64,000 bases of DNA, from the NCBI GenBank assembly GCA_013299055.1, contig JAAFKB010000006.1, positions 1-64,000 of the forward strand, written 5' to 3'. Of this stretch, positions 27,376 to 37,085 are shown one piece after another. A program made the position numbers and the translations under genes. Every line of letters begins with the position of its first letter. Within the stretch, counting starts at the first letter, position 1. The stretch comes from Sphaerotilus sp. (GTDB lineage: Bacteria > Pseudomonadota > Gammaproteobacteria > Burkholderiales > Burkholderiaceae_C). Under the pieces are notes generated by a model. It was not told the origin of the DNA. It saw only the letters and a program-made list of their open reading frames with translations, and made no database searches.

Positions 27376-27750
27376 GCACCCAGAGCAGCAGCCCGGCAGA
27401 CGATGCAAACCCGCTTCGTCTGCAACGGGAGGTGTGACGGCCGGACATTCGCCACCCCAGCCCCGTCCGGGCACCGTCGCAGCAGCCGCTACGGCCTGTG
27501 ACCGCTGGTTGCAGGCTGCGCCATCTGTGGAGCAGCTGGCGTGAACAAGGCCACGAATACAGGCTGTCAAGTGGGGTTCACCGTGTATTTTCTTAAAACA
27601 CAAAAAACTGAAAATTTACAAAAACACGCCACAACGCGAAATTTTGTTGCGTCATCCAGGCCGTTACAGTAAAGAATATTGCTTACTTGGTCGATCTGGC
27701 ACCGCTCCTATCTTCGCCGCATTCCCTGCAGCAACACGAAGAAGGACACG
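27376..27750. promoter_or_regulatory. 375-bp gene-free region with an AT-rich block before beta-helix gene 3
   Basis: No gene was found here. It holds a hairpin (GCAGACGA at 27396-27403 with TCGTCTGC at 27416-27423, 12-base loop, no U tract). From about 27560 to 27690 the base composition drops sharply, with runs such as TTTTCTTAAAACACAAAAAA, unlike the surrounding GC-rich DNA. A possible promoter within it is TTGCGT, 17 bases, TAAAGA (ending near 27674). The match to consensus is modest. The block suggests that the third beta-helix gene has its own transcription start or a binding site for a nucleoid protein. Confidence 0.45.
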
Positions 27751-29529
27751 ATGGACCAGACCAGTACCACCCGAACCGCGTACCTGCACCCCTTGTGGAT
27801 GGCGGCCTGCCTGGCGCTCAACGGCAGCTTGGCCGGCTGCGGCGGCGGAGAATCCGGCAGCGTGCTGGAGGTGAGCGCCGCCCCGTCGCCTGTCGCCAGC
27901 CCAGTCACCGCCCCGGTGGCCTCTCCCGTCAAGGCCCCGGTGGCGTCGCCGGTCACGGCACCGTCTCCCACCCCGGTCGCCGCGCCGACCCCCACCCCTG
28001 TCAACCCGCCCGTCACCACTCCGGTCGTCACCACTCCGGTCGTCACCACCCCGGCCGGCACGACCGGCCTGTCGCTGCCCGCCTGCGTCGCCTCGGGCAA
28101 GGGCACGGACTACCAGGTCGGCCCTGGCAAGGCGTACACCAGCCTCGACGCCGTGCCCTGGGAGTCGCTCAAGGCAGGCGACACGGTGCGCATCTTCCAT
28201 TCGGCCACGCCCTACAAGGGCAAGTTCATGGTCGCAGCCCAAGGGACCGAGGCGGCCCCGGTGCGCATCTGCGGCGTGCGCGGCCCCAACAACGAGCGGC
28301 CCGTCATCGACGGCAATGGCGCCACCACCCGCGCCGCGCTGGGCACCGCCTACGGCAACACCACCGAGACCCGCGACATCCACCAGGGCCGCACCCTCAT
28401 CGCCATCAAGGCCAACGCCAGCGGCACCTACGCCGACTATCCGAGCTGGATCACCATCGACGGCCTGAACATCCGCGCCGGCCACCCCAGCTACAGCTTC
28501 AGGAACGCCGCGGGCGCCACCAAGACCTACGACCCCTTCGGCGCCTGCATCTGGGTCGACCGCGGCCACAACATCCTGATCGCCGACAACGAGATCAGCG
28601 ACTGCCAGATGGGCGTGTTCACCAAGTCCAACGACGAAGGCGCCTTCGCCCAGACACGCAACATCCGCATCGCTGGCAACTACCTCTGGGGCCACGGCAT
28701 CGTCGGCGACGACCACATGCACACCACCTACACGCAGAGCCTGGGCATGGTGATCGAGTTCAACCGCTACGGCCCGCTGCGCGCTGGCTCGCTGGGCAAT
28801 TCGGCCAAGGACCGCTCAGCGGGCCTGGTCGTGCGCTACAACCGCATCGAAGGAGGGGCCCGCGCGATCGACATGGTCGAAGCCGAGGACTTCCCCGTCA
28901 CCGCGCGGGCCACACCCGCCTACCGGACCACCTACGTCTACGGCAACCAGATCCGCAAGAACGGCGACGAAGGCAGCTTCTTCCACTACGGCGGTGACCA
29001 CTTCGGCGCACCGGCGGGAGCCAACTGGGGCGAATCGCTGTTCCGCAAAGGCACGCTGTACTTCTTCAACAACACGGTCTACGGCACGGGCAGCGGTGCC
29101 CGCATCTTCCAGATCTCCACCACGGAAGAAACCGTGGAGGCCTGGAACAACGTGTTCTGGTTCGAGCCTTCCGTGACGCAGCTGAACCTGCGCCAGGCCG
29201 AAAACGACTCGCTCGCCAAGACCTACACCTCCGACGGCATCCTGAACCTCGGTGTCAACTGGATCCGCACCGGCTGGACCGACACGACGCAGTGGAAGAC
29301 GCTGCAAGGCCAGGTCAAGGGCACGGCCAACCTGCTCACCGGCAGCACCCTGCCCTTCGACGCGGCCACCTTCATGCCGCTGGCGGGCACTGCGCTCCTC
29401 GACTCCGGCCAGGCAGCCCCCGCAGGCGCAGTGGCGCACCCGCTGACCTACCAGCTTGGCAGCACTCTCCTGCCGCTGGCCCGGAGCGTCAAGGGCAGCA
29501 AGGTCGATCTCGGGGCAGTCGAACGCTGA
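27751..29529 (+). CDS. Beta-helix lipoprotein 3 with Pro/Val/Thr-rich linker
   Basis: The 592-residue protein has a lipoprotein signal (LNGSLAGC, lipobox LAGC), so it is probably anchored in a membrane through its N-terminal cysteine. A repetitive linker rich in P-V/T-x-x-P-V units (about residues 45-107) precedes the conserved head YQVGPGKAYTSLDAVPWESL and a beta-helix body closely similar to paralogue 2 (IDGLNIRAGHPSYSF, CIWVDRGHNILIADNEISD, HYGGDHFG, DLGAVER end). The linker resembles wall- or surface-spanning stalks. GAAGGA lies before the ATG at 27751. It is convergent with chrA, 24 bases away. Confidence 0.82.
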   Translation: MDQTSTTRTAYLHPLWMAACLALNGSLAGCGGGESGSVLEVSAAPSPVASPVTAPVASPVKAPVASPVTAPSPTPVAAPTPTPVNPPVTTPVVTTPVVTTPAGTTGLSLPACVASGKGTDYQVGPGKAYTSLDAVPWESLKAGDTVRIFHSATPYKGKFMVAAQGTEAAPVRICGVRGPNNERPVIDGNGATTRAALGTAYGNTTETRDIHQGRTLIAIKANASGTYADYPSWITIDGLNIRAGHPSYSFRNAAGATKTYDPFGACIWVDRGHNILIADNEISDCQMGVFTKSNDEGAFAQTRNIRIAGNYLWGHGIVGDDHMHTTYTQSLGMVIEFNRYGPLRAGSLGNSAKDRSAGLVVRYNRIEGGARAIDMVEAEDFPVTARATPAYRTTYVYGNQIRKNGDEGSFFHYGGDHFGAPAGANWGESLFRKGTLYFFNNTVYGTGSGARIFQISTTEETVEAWNNVFWFEPSVTQLNLRQAENDSLAKTYTSDGILNLGVNWIRTGWTDTTQWKTLQGQVKGTANLLTGSTLPFDAATFMPLAGTALLDSGQAAPAGAVAHPLTYQLGSTLLPLARSVKGSKVDLGAVER

Positions 29530-29553
29530 GTTGGCCAGCCCCTTCCAGTGGAC

Positions 29554-30909
29554 TCACTGGAACCAGACCCGCGCAAGCCCGAGCAGCGCGCAGACCGCCA
29601 GCACTTTAATAAGTTCTTGCTTATATCTCCACAACGCCATGAAGGCCACAACGGCCACGGCCGCCGAAAACACCTCGATCCCGCCAGAGAACGGTGCTTC
29701 GGCGGTCGCCCTCGGCCAGACGACGTGCCAGCCGAAGAACACCGCGAGGTTCAGGATCACGCCGACCACCGCCGCCGTGATGCCGGTCAGCGGCGCGGTG
29801 AACTTCAGGTTGCCACGGGTGGATTCGACCAGCGGTGCGCCCGCCAGGATGAAGACGAAGCTCGGCAGGAAGGTGAAGAACGTCGCCACCGCCGCCCCCG
29901 CCATGCCAGCCGCGACCAGCGCGTCCGGCCCGAAGATCTCCTTGGTCCAGGCGCCGACGAAGCCGACGAACGCCACCACCATGATCAACGGGCCCGGGGT
30001 AGTCTCGCCGAGCGCCAGACCGTCCATCATCTGCGGGCCGGTCAGCCAGCCGTGGGTCTCGACGCCGCCCTGGTAGACATAGGGCAGCACCGCGTAGGCG
30101 CCTCCGAAGGTCAGCAGCGCCGCCTGCGTGAAGAACGCGCCCATCTCGCGCAGCACCGGCTGGCCCAGCAGCACCATCATCCCGCCCCACAGCCCGAGCG
30201 CCACGCCAAGCAACGCCAGCAGGTAGCCCCAGCGGAACCGCGCGTGCGGCGGCGCGGGCGTGTCGTCGTCGATCAGCGCGGGGGCGTGGCGGGCCTTCGC
30301 GGCACCGTGTCCACCACCACCTGTCTGAAAATGCTGCGGCGCGACCCGGCCTCCGAGCAGCCCGATCAGCCCCGCCGCCAGCACGATGGCGGGAAACGGC
30401 ACGCCGAACCCGAACAGCGCGATGAAGGACAGCGCCGCCATCGCCTGCAGCACCCGGTTCTTCAGCGCCCGCGAGCCGATCCGCCATGCGGCGAACACGA
30501 CGATGGCGACCACGGCCGGCTTGATCCCGTCGAAGATCCCCTTGACGGCCGGGACATCGCCGAACGCCAGGTAGACCCAGGTCAGCGCCGCCAGGATGCC
30601 CAGCGACGGCAGCACGAACAGCGTGCCGGCCACGATCCCGCCCCAGGTGCGGTGCAGCAGCCAGCCGAGGTAGATGGCGAGCTGCTGCGCCTCGGGGCCG
30701 GGCAGCACCATGCAGTAGTTCAGCGCGTGCAGGAACCGCTGTTCACTGATCCAGCGGCGCTTCTCGACCAGCTCGGCGTGCATCACCGCGATCTGCCCGG
30801 CGGGGCCGCCGAAGCTGATGAAACCGAGCCGCAGCCAGTAGAGGAAGGCTTCCCGGAAGGTCGGGTGTGCAGGGCGGGTGGCGGGGGGCGCCGTGTTCAG
30901 GCTGTTCAT
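29554..30909 (-). CDS. chrA: Chromate transporter ChrA (long-chain)
   Basis: The 451-residue membrane protein has two homologous CHR halves, each with the family signature: FLYWLRLGFISFGGPAGQIAVM near the start and FFTQAALLTFGGAYAVLPYVYQ in the second half, plus LALGETTPGPLIM. ChrA exports chromate (or sulfate-like anions) and gives chromate resistance in characterised cases. The start is 12 bases downstream of the algR stop on the same strand, so it may be read with algZ-algR. No dedicated chromate regulator is adjacent, so resistance as its role here is inferred. Confidence 0.9.
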   Translation of the reverse strand: MNSLNTAPPATRPAHPTFREAFLYWLRLGFISFGGPAGQIAVMHAELVEKRRWISEQRFLHALNYCMVLPGPEAQQLAIYLGWLLHRTWGGIVAGTLFVLPSLGILAALTWVYLAFGDVPAVKGIFDGIKPAVVAIVVFAAWRIGSRALKNRVLQAMAALSFIALFGFGVPFPAIVLAAGLIGLLGGRVAPQHFQTGGGGHGAAKARHAPALIDDDTPAPPHARFRWGYLLALLGVALGLWGGMMVLLGQPVLREMGAFFTQAALLTFGGAYAVLPYVYQGGVETHGWLTGPQMMDGLALGETTPGPLIMVVAFVGFVGAWTKEIFGPDALVAAGMAGAAVATFFTFLPSFVFILAGAPLVESTRGNLKFTAPLTGITAAVVGVILNLAVFFGWHVVWPRATAEAPFSGGIEVFSAAVAVVAFMALWRYKQELIKVLAVCALLGLARVWFQ

Positions 30910-30921
30910 GCGGGCATTGCA

Positions 30922-31692
30922 TCACAACCCTTCCGCCGCCAGCATCTCGCGCACCGCGACAAGCTGCCGGCGCGACACCGCCAGCCACTCGTCCGTCGGC
31001 GCGATCCGCACGGCCCAGCCCTCGGCACCCTCGCCGTCGTCACGCCGCTCCAGCGCCACCACCGCCTCCCGCGCCACCAGGGCATTGCGGTGGATGCGCA
31101 GGAAACGCTCGCCGACCCGATCCTCCAGCTCGGCCAGCGATTCGTCCAGCAACAGCGCGCGGCGGGCGGTGCGCAGGGTGACGTATTTCTGCTCGGCCTT
31201 CAGGTACAGCACCTCGGCCAGCGGCACCCGCAGCAGCTCGCCGCGCTCGTGGACCACGATCACCGGCCCCACCGGCGGCAGCATGTCCAGCGGCGCTGGC
31301 GCGGTGGCGGACACGCCCTGCAGCCGCTGGGCCACCCGCAGCAGTGCCGCCTGCAGCCGCAAGCGGCGCACCGGCTTGGTGAGGTAGTCGACCGCCTCGA
31401 CCTCGAAAGCGGCCAATGCGTGTTCAGCGTGGGCCGTGACAAAGATGACCGCTGGCGGCCGTGGCAGTCGGCGCAACCGTTCGGCGAGCTGCAATCCGTC
31501 CATGCCCGGCATGTGGATGTCCAGCAGCACGGCATCGGCCGCGTACAAGGTCAGCCAGTGCAGCGCTGCCGGGGCCGACGCCGCTTCGCCCACCACCGTG
31601 CAGACCGGATCGACGCAGTCCGCCAGCAGCGTGCGCAGCCGCAACCGCGACAGCGCCTCGTCGTCGACCAGCAGTACCCGCAGCGCGCTCAT
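30922..31692 (-). CDS. algR: LytTR-family response regulator (AlgR-like)
   Basis: The 256-residue regulator has an N-terminal receiver domain (VLLVDDEALSR, phosphoacceptor Asp in VLLDIHMPGMDG near residue 54, VTAHAEHAL, YLTKPV). Its C-terminal LytTR DNA-binding domain contains VPLAEVLYLKAEQKYVTL and LRIHRNALV. Length and both domains match AlgR. In Pseudomonas AlgR controls alginate genes and directly activates the minor pilin operon with pilY1. It lies 10 bases after the AlgZ-like kinase and upstream of chrA. Confidence 0.88.
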   Translation of the reverse strand: MSALRVLLVDDEALSRLRLRTLLADCVDPVCTVVGEAASAPAALHWLTLYAADAVLLDIHMPGMDGLQLAERLRRLPRPPAVIFVTAHAEHALAAFEVEAVDYLTKPVRRLRLQAALLRVAQRLQGVSATAPAPLDMLPPVGPVIVVHERGELLRVPLAEVLYLKAEQKYVTLRTARRALLLDESLAELEDRVGERFLRIHRNALVAREAVVALERRDDGEGAEGWAVRIAPTDEWLAVSRRQLVAVREMLAAEGL

Positions 31693-31702
31693 CGCAGGCC
31701 CC

Positions 31703-32695
31703 TCATGTCCGTGTCTCCTTGTCCAGCGGGATCAGCAAGCGCACCCGAAAGCGCCCGCCCTCGATCGGCCCCGCCTCGAAGCGCATCTGCAGATCGTGCA
31801 GCAGCGCCAGCCGCTCACGTACGTTGCGCAGCGCCATGCCATGGCCCTTGCGCGCCTTGCCCTGGGGCACGGTGTTCGTGATGGTGACGAGCGCGTGCCC
31901 GTGACGGGCCTGGGCACGGATGCGGATGTGACCACCCGTCGGCGAAGGCTCGACGCCGTGCTTGACCGCGTTCTCCACCAAGGGCTGCAACAGCAGCGAC
32001 GGCACCCGCGCCCGCGCCACCAGCGGGTCGATCTTCCAGCGCACGGTCAGCCGCTCGCCGAAACGCACCTGCTCGATGGCGAGGTAACGCTGCGCCAGCT
32101 CGACCTCGTCGCCCAGCGTGACCCGCTCGCCCGAGCCGACCAGCGCGGCGCGGAACAGCTCCGCGAGGTCTTCGAGCACGGCCTCGGCCTGCGCCGGATC
32201 GACCCGCACCAGCGCGATGGCACTGTTGAGCGCGTTGAAGAGAAAGTGCGGCCGGATGCGCGACTGCAGTTCGGCCAGCCGCGCCTGCGTGCCTGCAGGC
32301 AAGCGCAACCGACTGCGCTGACGCAGCCAGTGGAACACCGCAGCGGCCAGCGCGGCCCCGCTGCCCACGGTGGCCACGGCGCCCGGCAGCCCTTCGCCGA
32401 TCTGCCCCAGCAGCACCAGCAACCCCCAGGCCATTGCCCCGCAGGCGGCCCCCAGCCCGCACAGCGCCAGCCACTGCATCCCCAGCGGCATGGCACGCCG
32501 CACCCCGCGCCCCAGCGCGCACGCCGCCAGCAACCACACCAGCGTTGCCGGCAGCACCGCCGCCACCACCACCGACACCTCCACCAGCCACTGCCGCACC
32601 CCGTCCGCCCGGAAGCCCACGCCCAGCGCCGCGACGCCATGCACGAACAGCAGCGTGCGCAGCACGACGCCGGCCTGGCAGACATCGTCCGGCAA
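31703..32695 (-). CDS. algZ: Sensor histidine kinase, LytS/AlgZ (FimS) type
   Basis: The 330-residue protein has four or so N-terminal helices and a His_kinase domain with [13 protein letters not shown] (conserved His near 147). An ATPase domain with [16 protein letters not shown] and [14 protein letters not shown] follows. This is the AlgZ/FimS architecture, lacking classical HisKA. It is encoded directly before algR. The pair is divergent from argH, a gene order shared with Pseudomonas aeruginosa (argH-algZ-algR), which supports orthology. The ligand is unknown. Confidence 0.87.
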   Translation of the reverse strand: MPDDVCQAGVVLRTLLFVHGVAALGVGFRADGVRQWLVEVSVVVAAVLPATLVWLLAACALGRGVRRAMPLGMQWLALCGLGAACGAMAWGLLVLLGQIGEGLPGAVATVGSGAALAAAVFHWLRQRSRLRLPAGTQARLAELQSRIRPHFLFNALNSAIALVRVDPAQAEAVLEDLAELFRAALVGSGERVTLGDEVELAQRYLAIEQVRFGERLTVRWKIDPLVARARVPSLLLQPLVENAVKHGVEPSPTGGHIRIRAQARHGHALVTITNTVPQGKARKGHGMALRNVRERLALLHDLQMRFEAGPIEGGRFRVRLLIPLDKETRT

Positions 32696-32747
32696 GGCCG
32701 CGGCGTCGGGCGGCAGGGTTTCGGTGGGCGCGGTCAGGGTCGATCTC

Positions 32748-32753
32748 TACAAT
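32748..32753 (+). promoter_or_regulatory. Possible -10 element of argH
   Basis: TACAAT lies 42 bases before the argH ATG in the 100-bp gap between divergent algZ and argH. It matches the sigma-70 -10 consensus at five of six positions. The -35 position at 17 bases spacing (TGGGCG) is poor, so this is a candidate only. Confidence 0.4.
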
Positions 32754-32795
32754 CCGGGCAGATTCCTCGATTGTCCCCCTGCCCGAGCCTCCCCG

Positions 32796-34226
<1,431 letters not shown>

Positions 34227-34316
34227 ACCGACGACCGGTGGCGCGGCCCCGGGTGGCCGCGTTTTGCATCGCTTTTTCGCGCTTGATCCACCGGACGGCA
34301 CGGGCAGCATCGCCCC

Positions 34317-35267
34317 ATGCCTTCCGATGGATCCCTCCGCGTGTTTTCCTGGCTGCAGCGTTCCCGGCTGGACGGCTGGGTGGCCGTGGTCCCCCAAGGC
34401 ACCACGGCGCAGGCGCTGTGCCTGTACCGCCCGCCCGAGGGTCGCCCCCGGGTGCGCTGGGCGTGCCGGCTGGACTGGTCGCAGCCACTGCCCAGCCTGC
34501 GCGCCCTGCGCCGGCAGCACCCGCTGCACCGCCACCAGCGCCTGCTGGTGCTGCAGCGCCACGAATACCAGCTGCTGCCCGCCGAGGCCCCCGAGGTGCC
34601 ACGCGAACACTGGCCGGACGCCGTGCGCTGGCAGCTGCGCGACCTGGTCACGTTCGCGGTGGCCGATGCGCAGATCGACCTGCTCGACATCCCCGCCGAG
34701 ACCAACCAGCGTGGGCGCCTGTCCGTGCTGGCCGCGCTGGCGCCACGGCAGGCGCTCGTGCCGCTGGCGGAGATCGGTCGACGCCTGCGCCTGCCCTGGC
34801 AGGTGATGGACCTGCCGGAGACCGCCCTGCGCAACCTGGCCGCGCTGCTGGAGGAACCAGGCCGGGGCATCGCGCTCCTGTTGGTCGGCGAACCCCACAG
34901 CACGCTGGTGATCACCGCCCGTGGCGAACTGCTGCAGGCCCGCCACATCGACGTGGGCGCCGCCCAGCTCGCCACGGCCGATGCCGACCAGCGGCAGCAG
35001 GCGTTCGACCGTGCCGGACTGGAGCTGCAGCGCACGCTCGACAGCTTCGAGCGTCTGTTCAGCCGCGTCACCCTGTCGCGCCTGGTGGTGTCCACCGACG
35101 GAGACGGGGCCTTCCTGGACTACGTGCGGGACTTGCTCTATGTGCCGGTGGAGCGCCTGCGCACCGAAGACTGCATCGACTTCGACGCCGGCGCATTGGC
35201 CGACGGCCTCACGACCGACCACGTCTGTCCCATTGCCATCGGCGCCGCCCTGCGCCTGCCCGCCTGA
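34317..35267 (+). CDS. mshI: MSHA biogenesis protein MshI (PilM-like)
   Basis: The 316-residue protein resembles MshI, a cytoplasmic actin-fold protein that plays the PilM role at the inner-membrane platform of MSHA-type pili. Visible features are LLQRHEYQLLPAEAPEVP, VRWQLRDLVTF, IDLLDIPAETNQRGR and RLVVSTDGDG. It has no signal peptide or membrane helix. It is the first gene of a long, tightly spaced operon running to mshP; the next gene starts 30 bases later. Sequence conservation in this family is low, so the call leans partly on position. Confidence 0.78.
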   Translation: MPSDGSLRVFSWLQRSRLDGWVAVVPQGTTAQALCLYRPPEGRPRVRWACRLDWSQPLPSLRALRRQHPLHRHQRLLVLQRHEYQLLPAEAPEVPREHWPDAVRWQLRDLVTFAVADAQIDLLDIPAETNQRGRLSVLAALAPRQALVPLAEIGRRLRLPWQVMDLPETALRNLAALLEEPGRGIALLLVGEPHSTLVITARGELLQARHIDVGAAQLATADADQRQQAFDRAGLELQRTLDSFERLFSRVTLSRLVVSTDGDGAFLDYVRDLLYVPVERLRTEDCIDFDAGALADGLTTDHVCPIAIGAALRLPA

Positions 35268-35297
35268 CTCACTGGACGACGCCCACCCGGAACGACC

Positions 35298-35915
35298 ATG
35301 CCGCAGTCGATCAACCTCTACAGCCCCACCCTGTGCCAGCACCGGTCCACCGCCGCGCTGGCACCGTTGCTGCGGCTGCAGGCGCTGCTGGTCGCAGGTG
35401 CACTGCTGGCCAGCGTCGGGCTGCAATGGCACACGCACCAGCTGCAGCAGCAATCCCGGCAGCGGCTGGCCAGCGCCGACGCACTCCGGGTCCGGCTGGG
35501 CGCAGCAGAGCAGCCGAACCATGACGCCGCAGCCCGCCAGCAGCTCCTGCGGCTGCGCGAACAGGAGGCGTCCACCCGTCGCCTGCAAGCCCTGCTGGAC
35601 AGCGGCAGCGCCGGCCGCCGGCAAGGCCACAGCGCCGACCTGGAAGCGTTGGCGCGGCAGGCCCACCCCGCCGTCTGGATCACCGGGGTGCATCTGCAGG
35701 CCAGCCACGACGCCCTCGAACTGCGTGGGCGCATGACCGACCCGGCCGAGTTGCCCGGCTACCTGCGTCGGCTGCAATCCGAACCACGCTTCCACGGCCG
35801 GACCTTCGCCACGCTGCAGATCCGGCCGGCACAGGAAGCCAGCCCGCCCGCACCCGACGGCAGCACGGCACCGGCACCCGGGCACAGCGAGTTCCGTCTC
35901 GCCAGCCAGCCATGA
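35298..35915 (+). CDS. PilN-like MSHA assembly protein
   Basis: The 205-residue protein has a short cytoplasmic N-terminus beginning INLYSP, the conserved PilN/MshI-tail motif, then one membrane helix (LLRLQALLVAGALLASVGLQ). A coiled-coil region and a small periplasmic domain (PAVWITGVHLQASHDALELRG, LPGYLRRLQSEPRF) follow. INLxxP of PilN inserts into PilM, which fits its place right after mshI. In Vibrio this function is covered within the MshI/J/K set under other names, so no symbol is given. It overlaps mshJ by four bases (ATGA). Confidence 0.72.
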   Translation: MPQSINLYSPTLCQHRSTAALAPLLRLQALLVAGALLASVGLQWHTHQLQQQSRQRLASADALRVRLGAAEQPNHDAAARQQLLRLREQEASTRRLQALLDSGSAGRRQGHSADLEALARQAHPAVWITGVHLQASHDALELRGRMTDPAELPGYLRRLQSEPRFHGRTFATLQIRPAQEASPPAPDGSTAPAPGHSEFRLASQP

Positions 35916-36577
35916 GCAGCCCCACCCTGCGCACCCCTTCCACCGAACCGTGGTGGCCAGCCCTGAACCGCCGCTACCAGGGGTTCACGCCCCGCGAGCG
36001 GGCGCTGGTCACGCTGTGCTGCACCGTGGTCCTGGGATTGGTGCTCGACCGCGTCTGGGTGGCACCCGCCTGGTCCGCCTGGGGACAGGCCCGCCTGGCG
36101 CACCAGCAGGCGGGCCAGGCGCTGCACGCCATGGAAACCAGCCTCGTCACCCTGCAGCAGCGGCAAGACCTCGACACCCGCCAGCGGCAGGCCGAACTCA
36201 CTGCCCTGCAGGCCAGGGCCGCACAGGACAGCCAGCGCAGCAGCCCCAGCGACCTCGTCCAGCCCGCCGAGATGGTGCCGCTGCTGGAGCAGCTGATCCG
36301 ACGCCACGGCAGCCTGCGCCTGCGCGGCCTGGAGTCGCTCGGCCGCGCAGCCCTGTCGCCCGGCACCCCGACGCTCTACCGCCACGGGGTGGAGCTGCGC
36401 ATCGAGGGCCGCTACACCGACCTGGTCGACTACCTGAAGACGCTCGAAGCCCTGCCCCAGCGGTTGCTGTGGGGGGATCTGCAATTGCAGGTGCTCCGAC
36501 ACCCCCAGGTGCTGCTGACGCTGCGGCTGCACACCCTGAGCACGCAGGCCGACTGGGTGCAGTTGCAGTTGCAGTGA
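35912..36577 (+). CDS. mshJ: MSHA biogenesis protein MshJ (PilO-like)
   Basis: The 221-residue protein has one N-terminal helix (ALVTLCCTVVLGLVLDRVWV), a coiled coil, and a periplasmic ferredoxin-like domain (GVELRIEGRYTDLVDYLKTLEALPQRLLWGDL). This is the PilO/GspM-type alignment-complex fold. It matches MshJ in length and position. It follows the PilN-like gene with an ATGA overlap and precedes mshK. Confidence 0.78.
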   Translation: MSSPTLRTPSTEPWWPALNRRYQGFTPRERALVTLCCTVVLGLVLDRVWVAPAWSAWGQARLAHQQAGQALHAMETSLVTLQQRQDLDTRQRQAELTALQARAAQDSQRSSPSDLVQPAEMVPLLEQLIRRHGSLRLRGLESLGRAALSPGTPTLYRHGVELRIEGRYTDLVDYLKTLEALPQRLLWGDLQLQVLRHPQVLLTLRLHTLSTQADWVQLQLQ

Positions 36578-36629
36578 CCCGCACGAGCCGGACCCCGTCC
36601 ACAACACCCGACACGCCCACCGAAACGAG

Positions 36630-37085
36630 ATGCCCATGCTGACCCGACCACGCCTGCTGACGATCGCCCCACTCCTGGCCGCGCTGCTGTCGGCCGTGTG
36701 CCTGGTGCTGCTGACGGGCAGTCCGGTGCGGGCGGCACTGCCCGATCCCACCCGCCCGCCCGCCAGCCCAGGGCCGATCGCCACGCCGATCGCCACACCG
36801 AGCGCCCCGTCGGTCGCCAGCAGTGCCTCGGCTGCTGGTACACGCACCGCGGCGCCTGCGAGCGCACCACCGGTCCCGCGCATCCAGGCCGTGCGCCTGC
36901 CCGCCGAGCCGTCGGCGGGCCGTCCCAGTGCGGTGATCGACGGCAAGCTGGTGCAGACGGGCGATCGGCTGGGCGACGCCACGGTGCAGGAGATCCGCCC
37001 CGACGGGGTCTGGATGCGGCTGTCCCGCGGCGGCACCCAGTGGCTCGGGCTCTACTCGCCAGCCGCGGACGCTCGACAGCCATGA
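36630..37085 (+). CDS. mshK: MSHA biogenesis protein MshK (PilP-like)
   Basis: The 151-residue protein has a signal peptide or helix (LLAALLSAVCLVLLTGSPVRA), DPTRPP, a Ser/Ala/Pro-rich linker, and a small HR-type domain (AVIDGKLVQTGDRLGDATVQEIRPDGVWM). The last part is the PilP/GspC homology region that links the inner-membrane complex to the secretin. The ATG at 36636 is an equally possible start. Its stop overlaps the mshL start. Confidence 0.8.
   Translation: MPMLTRPRLLTIAPLLAALLSAVCLVLLTGSPVRAALPDPTRPPASPGPIATPIATPSAPSVASSASAAGTRTAAPASAPPVPRIQAVRLPAEPSAGRPSAVIDGKLVQTGDRLGDATVQEIRPDGVWMRLSRGGTQWLGLYSPAADARQP

Noticed and set aside
27396-27423. Hairpin after beta-helix gene 2 as an intrinsic terminator
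   Set aside because: The 8-bp stem has a 12-base loop and no U tract follows, so it does not fit a standard terminator.
35298-36577. Alternative idea that the PilN-like/MshJ genes belong to a type II secretion system
   Set aside because: Neighbours carry MSHA-type pilin, MshL, MshE with MshEN and MshP-type subunits, and the GspL/GspM plus GspC set with GspG is not present.
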